From Nannocystis sp. (GTDB taxonomy: Bacteria; Myxococcota_A; Polyangia; Nannocystales; Nannocystaceae), in NCBI GenBank assembly GCA_016712315.1, contig JADJRG010000029.1:868001-932000 (forward strand): a DNA stretch of 64,000 nt, given 5' to 3'. The position numbers and the translations under genes are program-made. How positions within the stretch are numbered: the stretch's first letter is position 1; each line of letters begins with the position of its first letter. The notes under the pieces are model-generated. The model saw only the letters and a list, made by a program, of their open reading frames with translations, searched no databases and was not told the origin of the DNA. Positions 43,381 to 58,852 of the stretch are shown in pieces.

Positions 43381-43557
43381 CTACTCGTCCTGCTCCCGCA
43401 CCTCGGGCTTGGGGGCGGTAGCAAAGAGGATGATGAGCGCCACCAGCGGCGTCACCAGCAACGCGATGACGGTGAAGCCGACGAACCCGGCGCGGCGGCG
43501 GCGACCGGCGAGGCCGATCAACGCGCAGGCGATGAGGTAGACCGGGTGCGCGTTCAC
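43381..43557 (-). CDS. 58-aa membrane protein
   Basis: A GTG at 43557 overlaps the stop of the SPFH gene (GTGA), so translation is coupled. MNAHPVYLIACALIGLAG and VGFTVIALLVTPLVALIILF form two membrane helices joined by an RRRRAG turn that should face the cytoplasm; the last 14 residues are acidic (APKPEVREQDE). No family recognised. Its place between an SPFH protein and the ABC exporters suggests an accessory membrane component of the export or immunity module (inference). Confidence 0.75.
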   Translation of the reverse strand: MNAHPVYLIACALIGLAGRRRRAGFVGFTVIALLVTPLVALIILFATAPKPEVREQDE

Positions 43558-44468
43558 GGCGCGGCCCCCGGGCCAGGCGCCGCGGGCCCCTCGGTGGAGA
43601 GGATGAGGGGGAGTTGCCCCTCGCCGCTGCCCATCAGCACGACCTTGGCGTTCGCGGACGTAGCGAGCTTCTCGGTCACCTCGAGGCCGCGCCACTTGAG
43701 AATCGAGAGCCCGCTGATCGCCTCGAATTCGCGGATCCCCTCCGCCTCGGTGGTCCGCCGGATCTTCTCGTCCTCCTCCCGCTCGAGGCGGAAGCGGTAG
43801 CTCAGCATCATCTGCTCCTCGGCGAGCTTGCTCTGGATCGCCGACTTGATGCCCTCGGGGAGGCGTAGGTCGAGGACGAGGACCGCCTCCAGCTTGAAGA
43901 AGCGGGGGTTGAGATCCTGCTCGAGGGTGCGGCTGAGCTCGGCGAGGAGGCCCTCCTCGTCCTTGGCGTAGATCATCTCGGGCGTGTAGTTGCCGAGGAC
44001 CTTGCGGAGCGTCGAGGTCGCTTCGGGGACGACCACGGTGTTCGTGTAGTCCGGGCCGATCTCCTGGTGAAGACCCGGCAGGTCGATGTCGAGCAAGCTG
44101 AAGCGGATCGACATGAGGACCGTGATCTCAAGGCCATCCTGGGCGTATACGACGGTCGTCTGGCGGATCTCCTGGTCCCGCGTGTCGTAGATATACAGCT
44201 TATCCCAGGGCCAGGTGAACATCGTACCCTCTTTGTACGAATGATCAGTCTGGGTGCCGCCGCCGAAGCGCCGCCAGAGGATGCCGCGTTGCCCGGGCAA
44301 GATCTCGTGGACGATGTCGTGGAAGAAGAACGACGTGACGATCAGCAGGCAGAAGAAGAGCACCTTGGTCGACCAGACCAGGCGCCGCCATAGCCGCCGG
44401 GCGAGGACCCGCGCACGGCGCCGAGCAGTTCGGGGCGAATCGCTCGCTCGCGGCGGATCGCTAGCCAT
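43554..44468 (-). CDS. SPFH/Band 7 (prohibitin-type) membrane protein
   Basis: 304 aa. A basic N-terminus is followed by one membrane helix (LVWSTKVLFFCLLIVTSFFF), then the Band 7 domain: HEILPGQRGILWRRFGGGTQ, WDKLYIYDTRDQEIRQTTVV, VLMSIRFSLLDIDLPGL, VVPEATSTLRKVLGNYTPEM, LEQDLNPRFFKLEAVLVLDL. A helical stretch (LAEEQMMLSYRFRLEREEDE) and NAKVVLMGSGEG end the domain, as in prohibitin/HflC. SPFH proteins organise membrane microdomains and can control proteases or transporters. In a peptide cluster this is unusual. It may scaffold the DUF697 proteins and ABC exporters (inference). Confidence 0.9.
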   Translation of the reverse strand: MASDPPRASDSPRTARRRARVLARRLWRRLVWSTKVLFFCLLIVTSFFFHDIVHEILPGQRGILWRRFGGGTQTDHSYKEGTMFTWPWDKLYIYDTRDQEIRQTTVVYAQDGLEITVLMSIRFSLLDIDLPGLHQEIGPDYTNTVVVPEATSTLRKVLGNYTPEMIYAKDEEGLLAELSRTLEQDLNPRFFKLEAVLVLDLRLPEGIKSAIQSKLAEEQMMLSYRFRLEREEDEKIRRTTEAEGIREFEAISGLSILKWRGLEVTEKLATSANAKVVLMGSGEGQLPLILSTEGPAAPGPGAAP

Positions 44469-44479
44469 CGGCGGACGGA

Positions 44480-45025
44480 TCAGCGCGCGGAGCGCTGGTC
44501 TCGGACGAGGTTCTTGCCTGCCTCGACCTGCTGCTGGAAGTAGTCGCGGAAGCGCTCGGGATCGAAGTCAAGGAAGGTCCCGCCGGCGCCGAAGTGGGCC
44601 GTGAAGACCCGACCGATCGCGTAGGTCGTCGCGCCCGCGAGGATCGGCGAGGCGATCGCCGCGAGCGGGACCCCGAGCAGCGGGATCAAACGCGCCAAGG
44701 AGTAGGTCACGCCCGTCAGGAGCGGCGCCGCCGCGCCGCCGAGGAGGGCTGAGATCGCAGACCTACCGAGCTGCGGCTTGAACGGGACGCCGTAGTAGCT
44801 GGAGAGGCTGTGGAGCAGCTTCAGCGTGCAGCCGGTGGTCGTCGCGAAGTCGAGGAGCGGGACCGGGAGGATCGCCAGACCGGCCGATATCTTGGTCCAG
44901 CGCAGGACAATGGCCTCTGCGCCCGCGGTTGGCGGCAGCGGGCGGGGCTCCAGCGGTTGCGCCTCGGGCGCGGCCTCTTGGGTGGGCGGGGTGGGCGGGG
45001 TGGGCGGAGTAGGCGGAGTGGGCAT
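44480..45025 (-). CDS. DUF697-type membrane protein, second copy
   Basis: 181 aa. After a Pro/Thr repeat (PTPPTPPTPPTPPT) the remaining ~150 residues follow the DUF697/YcjF-like pattern: WTKISAGLAILPVPLLDFAT, TGCTLKLLHSLSSYYGVPFK, AISALLGGAAAPLLTGVTYS, LIPLLGVPLAAIASPILAGA, TTYAIGRVFTAHFGAGGTFL. Three to four hydrophobic helices are likely. The last segment (DPERFRDYFQQQVEAGKNLV) is charged. A paralogue is encoded 35 bp upstream. Function of DUF697 proteins is largely unknown; here it probably belongs to the membrane export or resistance unit. Confidence 0.82.
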   Translation of the reverse strand: MPTPPTPPTPPTPPTQEAAPEAQPLEPRPLPPTAGAEAIVLRWTKISAGLAILPVPLLDFATTTGCTLKLLHSLSSYYGVPFKPQLGRSAISALLGGAAAPLLTGVTYSLARLIPLLGVPLAAIASPILAGATTYAIGRVFTAHFGAGGTFLDFDPERFRDYFQQQVEAGKNLVRDQRSAR

Positions 45026-45060
45026 CGTCGTCTCCTGGTCGTGGTCGAGAAGAGAGGCGA

Positions 45061-45621
45061 TCAGGGCTGACGGTCGCGCCGGATCCCTTCTACCACGACC
45101 TTGTTGCGCTCGAACTCTCGCTTGAAGTGGCCGCGCGTCGCCGCCACGTCGAAGTCGAGCAGCACCCCGCCGGAGTCGAAGTGCATCATGAAGACGTTGC
45201 CGAGGGTCCGGGTCAGCGCCCCGGCGACGATCGGCATGGTCACGAGGCCGAACGCCGGGCCGAGCGCCGGGACGATCTTGAAGATGCTGCCGATGAACGC
45301 GTACGAGAGGGTCTGTGTGCCCAGCGAGGTGGCGAGCGCGCTGACGATGGCCTTGGCGCGGCTCTCCGAGAAGGGGATGTCATAGATTTCTGCGAGCTCG
45401 CGGATCATCTTGATCTGCGCGACGAGCACGCCAGCCGCGTCGACCAGGGGCAGAGGGATCGCCCCGAGCCCGATCGCCCAGTATACATTTCGCTTGATCA
45501 CCTCCCGCGCCTCGTCACTGCGCCGACTCGCCTCTGCGACGGGGTCAGCGCCAGCGTCGGCGGCGTCGCTCCGGGGCGGGGTAGGGTTTGTGTCTGCGGC
45601 GGGCGGGGGTGGAGTGGCCAT
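45061..45621 (-). CDS. DUF697-type membrane protein, first copy
   Basis: 186 aa from the ATG at 45621 (MATPPPPAADTNPTPPRSDA), preceded by GGGACATCACC; an upstream in-frame extension would run into the attenuator stem. Pattern: VYWAIGLGAIPLPLVDAAGV, LVAQIKMIRELAEIYDIPFS, IVSALATSLGTQTLSYAFIG, KIVPALGPAFGLVTMPIVAG, ALTRTLGNVFMMHFDSGGVL, then a charged tail FKREFERNKVVVEGIRRD. Clearly paralogous to the following gene. It is the first gene after the precursor peptide, so it may bind or present the peptide at the membrane, but that is only an idea from position. Confidence 0.82.
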   Translation of the reverse strand: MATPPPPAADTNPTPPRSDAADAGADPVAEASRRSDEAREVIKRNVYWAIGLGAIPLPLVDAAGVLVAQIKMIRELAEIYDIPFSESRAKAIVSALATSLGTQTLSYAFIGSIFKIVPALGPAFGLVTMPIVAGALTRTLGNVFMMHFDSGGVLLDFDVAATRGHFKREFERNKVVVEGIRRDRQP

Positions 45622-45660
45622 TGGTGATGTCCCGGAGGAGGATGCTTGGAGGAGGAGGTA

Positions 45661-45688
45661 GGTGGCGCGCGCAAACGCCCGCGCCACC
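45661..45688 (-). terminator. Attenuator stem-loop directly after the precursor peptide gene
   Basis: GGTGGCGCG (45661-45669) and CGCGCCACC (45680-45688) are exact complements around the 10-nt loop CGCAAACGCC. The stem begins 9 nt after the stop codon of the 21-codon gene and lies before the ribosome-binding site of the first DUF697 gene. Partial terminators in this position are common after RiPP precursor genes and raise precursor over enzyme expression. Confidence 0.6.
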
Positions 45689-45697
45689 GAAGGAACA

Positions 45698-45763
45698 CTA
45701 CCAGTAGCGGTTGGTGTTCAGCTTGCGATCCGAAACCGGGATGGTCTTGACGGTCTTCTTCAT
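45698..45763 (-). CDS. Putative RiPP precursor peptide with C-terminal Arg-Tyr-Trp core
   Basis: A 21-codon ORF too short for routine gene callers. It begins MKKTVKTIPVSDRK and, after one Leu, ends NTNRYW before a TAG. AGGA lies 10 nt upstream of the ATG, a TTGACA/TACGTT promoter lies ~60-90 bp upstream and a stem-loop follows the stop. It heads the leftward operon and diverges from a CgnB/CgnE-like gene. Codon choice is mixed (AAG, ACC, CGC, TAC) and unlike random antisense. In crocagin biosynthesis a ribosomal peptide ends in Ile-Tyr-Trp, which becomes the pyrroloindoline core; Arg-Tyr-Trp here would give an Arg-bearing analogue, with the first ~18 residues as leader. The peptide and its signals are seen; its role is inferred. 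Confidence 0.75.
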   Translation of the reverse strand: MKKTVKTIPVSDRKLNTNRYW

Positions 45764-45804
45764 GGCGTTCGTTTCCTAGCGTCTGACACGGGCAGAGACA
45801 TTCC

Positions 45805-45881
45805 ACACGTTCAGAGCGAGGGACAACGTAGCTTCAACTCCCGCGGAGTGTCAAGCGAGGGGACGGCGGGCCTGAACGTGT
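45805..45881. promoter_or_regulatory. Candidate operator: 10-bp inverted repeat between divergent operons
   Basis: ACACGTTCAG at 45805-45814 and CTGAACGTGT at 45872-45881 are exact reverse complements, 57 bp apart. They flank the predicted promoter of the precursor operon: one copy lies just downstream of the expected transcription start, the other upstream of the -35 box. Such paired sites suit a looping repressor or dimeric regulator acting on both operons. No regulator gene lies in the cluster. Confidence 0.45.
45825..45854 (-). promoter_or_regulatory. Sigma-70-type promoter of the precursor operon
   Basis: On the minus strand TTGACA (45854-45849) is followed after an 18-bp spacer by TACGTT (45830-45825). 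The start of transcription would fall near 45818, leaving a leader of about 55 nt before the precursor ATG. The -35 box is a perfect consensus, notable in such GC-rich DNA. Confidence 0.55.
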
Positions 45882-45900
45882 AAGAGGACTTCTTCAGAGG

Positions 45901-45929
45901 TTGGTGTTAGCGCATTACAACTTTCAAAT
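45901..45929 (+). promoter_or_regulatory. Weak candidate promoter of the rightward biosynthetic operon
   Basis: TTGGTG (45901-45906), a 17-bp spacer and TCAAAT (45924-45929) lie in a locally AT-richer patch 37-65 bp before the first gene of the rightward operon. Match to consensus is modest. Confidence 0.3.
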
Positions 45930-45965
45930 TCGGGCGCGGCTCGGTATTCGTGGTCGCCCTCCAGA

Positions 45966-46931
45966 ATGCACGCGGTCACCTACTTTCATCGCCTATTCCA
46001 CCGCGAGATGCCGCTTTTTATCGACGACGCGGCGCACCTGCCGATGCTCGCGCGACGGGGCTTCATGGCGCGGCCAATGACGGACTTCGACGCGGCCAAG
46101 ACGACCACGCAGCCGGCGTTCATCGTCTTCACCCGGGCCGCGGCTCATGAGGCGTTCCTCCAGCGCTGGGGCGAGATCCCCGGGATCACGGCGCACCTCT
46201 CGCTGGCCAAGTTCGACACCTCGCCGGAGGTCGTCGAGTACTCGATCGACCAGCTCCTGCACGTCGACTTCGCGGCGACCCTCACCCGGAGGGCGGCCTA
46301 CTACGACGCGATCCTGTCGTGCGACAGCGCCGAGGTCCTGCCGCCGAAGGGCCCGCTGATGTGCGCGATGGGCGACTCGGTCGAGATCGCCAACCGCGAC
46401 GACGAGATGGCGCCTGGCTGGCTCTACTCGGTCTCGGAGTTCCTCGAGGCCTCGCTCGTCAATATCGAGTGTGACCGCTCGACCTTCTGCCTCGACGGCG
46501 AATTCGCCTTCGACGGCCTGATCTATCTCTTTAACAACCCCGAGCTCCGCGAACGGGCCGGGCGGACGCTCGACGAGTGGTCGCGGCTGGCCGCCCGCGG
46601 CGGCAACACGGCGACCCTCGTCAATAACAGCCTGACCCGGCTGGTGCTCGGCGGCGTCGACGAGACCTCGCGGCTCATGGATCTCACGCGCGGCCGGGAG
46701 CGCGAGCGCGCCGCGACCGAGTTCGCCTTCGGGTGCGTGGATTACGACCTCGCGGCCCAGGACTGGACCCGCAACAGCGTGATGCACGAGAGCTTCGACG
46801 GGGTCCACGTCGGGATCGGCATGGGCCAGGAGATCCCCCACTTCGACCTCATCGCCCGACGAGCCGCCTGCCGCTACATCTCGCTCGATCGGGCGACCCC
46901 GGCCGAGCCGACCGTGTCCGCGGAGATGTGA
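45966..46931 (+). CDS. M29/NicX-like protein, putative precursor-peptide-binding component 1 (CgnB/CgnE-like)
   Basis: 321 aa. The central signature GDSVEIANRDDEMAPGWLYS, EFLEASLVNIE and GEFAFDGL is shared almost word for word with the protein at 56547-57470, so the two are paralogues. The C-terminal part GVHVGIGMGQEIPHFDL aligns with the metal-site end of M29 aminopeptidase / NicX-type proteins (GTxHIAxG...HxD): here both His and the HxD are kept. In crocagin biosynthesis two homologous proteins, CgnB and CgnE, bind the precursor peptide and are needed for core formation; I recall them as M29-related, which I cannot verify here. First gene of the rightward operon, opposite the precursor peptide. 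Role inferred. Confidence 0.72.
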   Translation: MHAVTYFHRLFHREMPLFIDDAAHLPMLARRGFMARPMTDFDAAKTTTQPAFIVFTRAAAHEAFLQRWGEIPGITAHLSLAKFDTSPEVVEYSIDQLLHVDFAATLTRRAAYYDAILSCDSAEVLPPKGPLMCAMGDSVEIANRDDEMAPGWLYSVSEFLEASLVNIECDRSTFCLDGEFAFDGLIYLFNNPELRERAGRTLDEWSRLAARGGNTATLVNNSLTRLVLGGVDETSRLMDLTRGRERERAATEFAFGCVDYDLAAQDWTRNSVMHESFDGVHVGIGMGQEIPHFDLIARRAACRYISLDRATPAEPTVSAEM

Positions 46932-46945
46932 GGCCGCGACCGCCA

Positions 46946-54843
<7,898 letters not shown>

Positions 54844-54847
<4 letters not shown>

Positions 54848-56550
54848 GCCTGGACCTCCACGCCCTCGTCCGCCTCGTGGCGCTGAGCGCCGGCTACTGG
54901 CTGCTCGATGTGGCCATCCGCCGGGGCGGCGCGGATCGCCTGGTGGCCGCGGCCCGATCGCGTCACCGCCTCTTCGAGCCGCTCGTGTGGGCCGCGGCCC
55001 TGGCCGCGCTGGCGGCGATCGGCTGGGAGCATGTCCCGCACTTCGAGGTCGCCCGGGTGCTCACGCTCGGGCTCCTTGCCCTGCTGATCTGGAAGGTCGT
55101 TACCGAGGACATCGACCCTGCGACCGGTGACGGCCGCACCGCCGCGCGGCTCGGGCTGATCGCCGCCGGCGTCGGCGCGTGCTTCCGCCCGGCGCTGCTC
55201 GTGGTCGGCCTCCTCCTGCTGACGCGGCCCTTCGACGCGTGGCGGCACCACGCGATCTTGCCGCTGCGGGCGGCCCTAGCGACCGCGGCCTACGTCGTCG
55301 TCTCCGGACTCGCCGCGGCCTTGCCGGCGGCCGCCCTTCCGTACGCGCCCGACGGCGCGACCCTCGTGTTCCTGGTCGCGACGATCCACGCCTCACACTA
55401 CGCGAGCGCTGGCCTGGCCAAGCTCCGCCTCGGACGGCGTTGGTACTCCTGGGTCCTCGAGAACCGCATCGACCACATGGCCGCGAACGCCTACGCCTGG
55501 GGCTGGGGTCGCCGCTTCGCCTGGCCGATCTGGCACCGCTTCGTCCGCGCCCTCCGCTTCGGGCGCGTGCCGCTGCAGGCCGGGGCGCTCGCGCTCGAGC
55601 TGCTCGCGCCGATCGCGCTCCTCGCCCCCGAGGCCGCCGTCGCCGCGTGCATCCTCTGGTCGGCCTTCCACCTCGGGGTGCTCGCGTGCGGCGGGTTCTG
55701 GTTCTGGGACTGGCTCGGCGCCGACCTCGTCCTCGCCCTCGCGGTCTTCGCCCTCCCCGGGCCGGTACGCGAAGCGACCTTTGGGTGGCCGGCGGTCGTC
55801 GCGTCGGTCGCCTTCATCGCCGTGTTCCCGATGCGCAACCGGCTCTGGGGCCCGACCCTGCTGGCCTGGTGGGAGACGCCCTTCACTCAGCGCTTCCACT
55901 GGTTGGTGCACGGCCGCAGCGGCCGCACCTACGAGGTCCACGGCGACTTCATGGGCCCGCACGAGCGGCTCTACGCCAAGATCCACGCGTGCTTCATGGC
56001 CCCGGTCCCGCTCATCACCGGCCACCTCGGGACCGTCTGGGACGACGACCACCGCGACGCCGTGCGAGCGGCCGGCGCGGACCCGGACCGGCTGAACGCC
56101 GTGCGCGCGCGCCACGGCGTCCAGCCGCGCGACGAACGCCTCGCGGAGAACCACCTCGCCTACCTCCGGCGCTTCTTCGGGGCGCTCAACGCGGGCGCCC
56201 GCAAGCACGTGCTGCCTGCGCCGCTGCGCTGGCTCCGAGCCCCCGGGAGTCACCTCTACTACGGCGGCGACCTGCCGGCGTACCGCGGACAGGAGCCGGT
56301 CACCGGCGTAACCATGCGCTTTCGCGAGCAGTACTACGACGAGGAGAAGCTGGTGACGATACGCGACGAGGCGGTCCACACCGTCACCGTCGACGCGGCG
56401 GCAGCCGACCAGCCGTGCGCGTCGGAGCCGCTCTCGCGGGACGTCGAGATCATGCTCGCCGAGGCGTTCTGGCGCCGCCGCGGCGTCGATTACCAGAGCG
56501 CCGAGGGCGTCCGCGAGGGCGCCCGCCTCGAGCAACTGGAGGCCAAGTGA
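54844..56550 (+). CDS. HTTM-like polytopic membrane protein (gamma-carboxylase-related)
   Basis: 568 aa; the ATG overlaps the megasynthase stop by 4 bp. About ten hydrophobic helices occupy residues 1-340 (LFEPLVWAAALAALAAIGWE; LGLIAAGVGACFRPALLVVG; AALATAAYVVVSGLAAALP; ALALELLAPIALLAPEAAV; AFHLGVLACGGFWFWDWLGA). IHASHYASAGLAKLRLGRRW and HMAANAYAWGWGRR match the HTTM pattern of the vitamin-K-dependent carboxylase superfamily. The last ~220 residues are soluble (YEVHGDFMGPHERLYAKIHA; YYDEEKLVTIRDEAVHTVTV). HTTM enzymes can carboxylate or otherwise modify at the membrane; others are uncharacterised. Possible tailoring or transport-coupled role. Confidence 0.75.
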
Positions 56551-57470
56551 ACGCGAGCGACTACTTCCGCGCGCTGCGCTCCCGAGCGGTCACGATCGTC
56601 GTCGACGATCCAGCCGACGCCGCGATCTGGTCCGAGCTCGGCGACGTGCGGACGCTCGCCGAGCACGACCTCCTCGCCGAGCACGACCGACCGGCCCTCG
56701 TCGTCGCCTCGCGACTCGCCACGACGGGCCAGCTCTACGACGCCTGGGAGGACGCGCCGGGCGAGTTCACGGTCCTCTGGGCGGCCCGCTACGACGCCGG
56801 TTCGGCGGCGCAGCGCCACGCCGCGGCGCTCCTGCGCGGGTGCGACGGCCCCGGCGCGCTCGCCCGCCGCGCGGCCCGCTACGACGAGCTCCTCACCAGC
56901 AGCGGCTGCGAGGTCCGCACCGCCGCGGGCGCGCTCGCGGTGACCCTCGGCGACGAGCTCGAGATCGCCAACATGAGCGACGAGATCCGTCCGCGGTGGT
57001 TGCAGGCGACGACGGAGTTCCTCGAGGCTTCGATCGTCAACCTCGAGCGCGACGGCTCGAGCTTCATCACCCGCGGCGTCTTCGCCTTCGACGGGCTCGC
57101 CTGGCTGGTCAACACCGCCGACGCGCGGGCGACCCATGGCGACGCCCTGGACCGGCTGATGCGGGCCGCCGCGAGCGGTCGAACCAACCTCCTCGAGGTC
57201 GCCGACAACAGGGTCGTCCGCGCGATCGTCGGCGGGGTCGACACGACCGCCACGCTGGCCGCGCTCTTCGCCGACGACGCGCGAGGCCCCTCGGTCCTCG
57301 AGCTCGGGTTCGGCTGCGCCGCGCTCGCGCCCGCGTGGACGCTCGACTCCCCCCTGCACAAGTGCAGCGCCGGCGCGTTCCTCGGGATCGGGACTGGCCA
57401 CCGCGGCCCCCACGTCGACTTCGTGGCGGTCGACGCCGACGTCCGATTCACCGCCCACGCCCCTGCCTGA
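56547..57470 (+). CDS. M29/NicX-like protein, putative precursor-peptide-binding component 2 (CgnB/CgnE-like)
   Basis: 307 aa from a GTG at 56547 that overlaps the preceding stop (GTGA). Shares GDELEIANMSDEIRPRWLQA, EFLEASIVNLERDGSSF, GVFAFDGLAWL and IVGGVDTTATL with the protein at 45966-46931. The C-terminus GAFLGIGTGHRGPHVDF keeps the HxD pair but has Phe where paralogue 1 has His (GVHVGIG), so the metal site is probably broken. This division, one copy with a full putative metal site and one without, suggests one catalytic or metal-binding partner and one pure binding partner. Inference from sequence alone. Confidence 0.72.
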   Translation: MNASDYFRALRSRAVTIVVDDPADAAIWSELGDVRTLAEHDLLAEHDRPALVVASRLATTGQLYDAWEDAPGEFTVLWAARYDAGSAAQRHAAALLRGCDGPGALARRAARYDELLTSSGCEVRTAAGALAVTLGDELEIANMSDEIRPRWLQATTEFLEASIVNLERDGSSFITRGVFAFDGLAWLVNTADARATHGDALDRLMRAAASGRTNLLEVADNRVVRAIVGGVDTTATLAALFADDARGPSVLELGFGCAALAPAWTLDSPLHKCSAGAFLGIGTGHRGPHVDFVAVDADVRFTAHAPA

Positions 57471-57481
57471 CATCGACGCCC

Positions 57482-58852
57482 ATGCAGCGAGTCCGGACCC
57501 CTCTCGACACCACGCGCGCGCCGCCCGGCCTGCCCTACATCGTCGTCAACGAGGCGGCGGAGCGCTTCAGCTTCGCCGGCATGAAGTCGATCCTGGTCGT
57601 CTTCATGACCACGCACCTGCTCGACAGCGCAGGTGCGTCTGCGCCCATGACGGGCGCGGAGGCCAAGGGCTGGTTCCACGCGTTCGCCAGCGCCGTCTAC
57701 TTCTTCCCGCTCCTCGGCAGCGCGCTCGCCGACGCGCTCCTCGGCAAGTACCGGACGATCTACTGGTTCTCGATCGTCTACTGCCTCGGGCACCTCGCCC
57801 TCGCCCTCGACGGGACCCGCGCCGGCCTCTGGATCGGCCTCTCGCTGATCGCCGTCGGCTCCGGCGGGATCAAGCCCTGCGTCTCGGCCCACCTCGGCGA
57901 TCAGTTCGGCCGCCGCAACGCCCACCTCCTCGAGCGGGCGTTCACGTGGTTCTACTTCGCGATCAACATCGGCACCGTCGCGTCGATCGTGCTGACGCCG
58001 TGGTTGCTGGACGCGTACGGCCCGCACGTCGCGTTCGGCGTCCCGGGCCTCTTCATGCTCCTCGCCACCGCGGTCTTCCGCGGCGGGCGCGACGTCTTCG
58101 TCCACGTCCCGGCGGGCGGCGCCGCCCTCCTCCGCCAGACGTTCAGCCGCGCCAGCCTGGCCAGCGTCGGCTCGCTGGTCGCCCTCTACGGGTACGTCGC
58201 CGTCTTCTGGTCGCTCTTCGCCCAGACCGGCTCAGCCTGGGTCCTCCAGGCCGAGCAGATGGACCGCGTGGTCTTCGGGGTCGAGCTCCTGCCGGCGCAG
58301 GTCCTCGCCGCGCAGCCGCTCGCCACGCTAGCGCTCCTCCCCCTCGCCACCTACGCCCTCTACCCGGCGATCGCGCGGGTCGTCGCGCCGACGCCCGAGC
58401 GCCGGATCGGGATCGGCATGGCCGTGATAGCCGGGGTGTTCGTGCTGCTGGCGTGGATCGAGGCCCAGATCGCCGGCGGGGCGCACCCCTCGATCCTCTG
58501 GCACGTCCTCGGCTACCTCCTGATCGCGCTCGCCGAGGTCCTGGTCGCGGTCACCTGCATCGAGCTCTCCTACCGCCGCGCGCCGCCGGCCATGAAGTCG
58601 CTGGTCATGGCCCTCTTCGCGTTCAGCGTGTCGCTCGGCAACCTCTTCACCAGCGCCGTCAACCTCTTCGTCGTCGACGCCGAGGGCGCCAGCCTCCTGA
58701 GGGGCCCGGACTACTTCCTCTTCTTCGCCGGCCTGATGACGGCGACGCTCCTGCTCTACATCCCCTTCGCGCGCTGGTTCGCCGGACTTCCGGCCCCGGC
58801 GCAGCCCACCGACGGCGCCCTGGAGGCCCCATGCTCGACCCCGAGATCCTGA
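57482..58852 (+). CDS. POT/PTR-family proton-dependent oligopeptide transporter
   Basis: 456 aa from the ATG at 57482. Start motif LPYIVVNEAAERFSFAGMKS contains the conserved ExxERFxYYG-like sequence (NEAAERFSFAGM) that binds protons and peptide. About twelve helices follow (FHAFASAVYFFPLLGSALAD; WFSIVYCLGHLALALDGT; FYFAINIGTVASIVLTPWLL; VALYGYVAVFWSLFAQTGS; VTCIELSYRRAPPAMKSLVM). FYFxINxG and the ALADAxLGKYRTI loop are the PTR signatures. It may take up peptide-like precursors, export the product, or re-import it. Its 3' end overlaps the next gene by 22 bp. Confidence 0.92.
   Translation: MQRVRTPLDTTRAPPGLPYIVVNEAAERFSFAGMKSILVVFMTTHLLDSAGASAPMTGAEAKGWFHAFASAVYFFPLLGSALADALLGKYRTIYWFSIVYCLGHLALALDGTRAGLWIGLSLIAVGSGGIKPCVSAHLGDQFGRRNAHLLERAFTWFYFAINIGTVASIVLTPWLLDAYGPHVAFGVPGLFMLLATAVFRGGRDVFVHVPAGGAALLRQTFSRASLASVGSLVALYGYVAVFWSLFAQTGSAWVLQAEQMDRVVFGVELLPAQVLAAQPLATLALLPLATYALYPAIARVVAPTPERRIGIGMAVIAGVFVLLAWIEAQIAGGAHPSILWHVLGYLLIALAEVLVAVTCIELSYRRAPPAMKSLVMALFAFSVSLGNLFTSAVNLFVVDAEGASLLRGPDYFLFFAGLMTATLLLYIPFARWFAGLPAPAQPTDGALEAPCSTPRS

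Noticed and set aside
45662..45883. 73-codon plus-strand ORF across the precursor gene
   Set aside because: It is antisense to the 21-codon gene, its promoter and its attenuator. It has no ribosome-binding site and no recognisable protein features.
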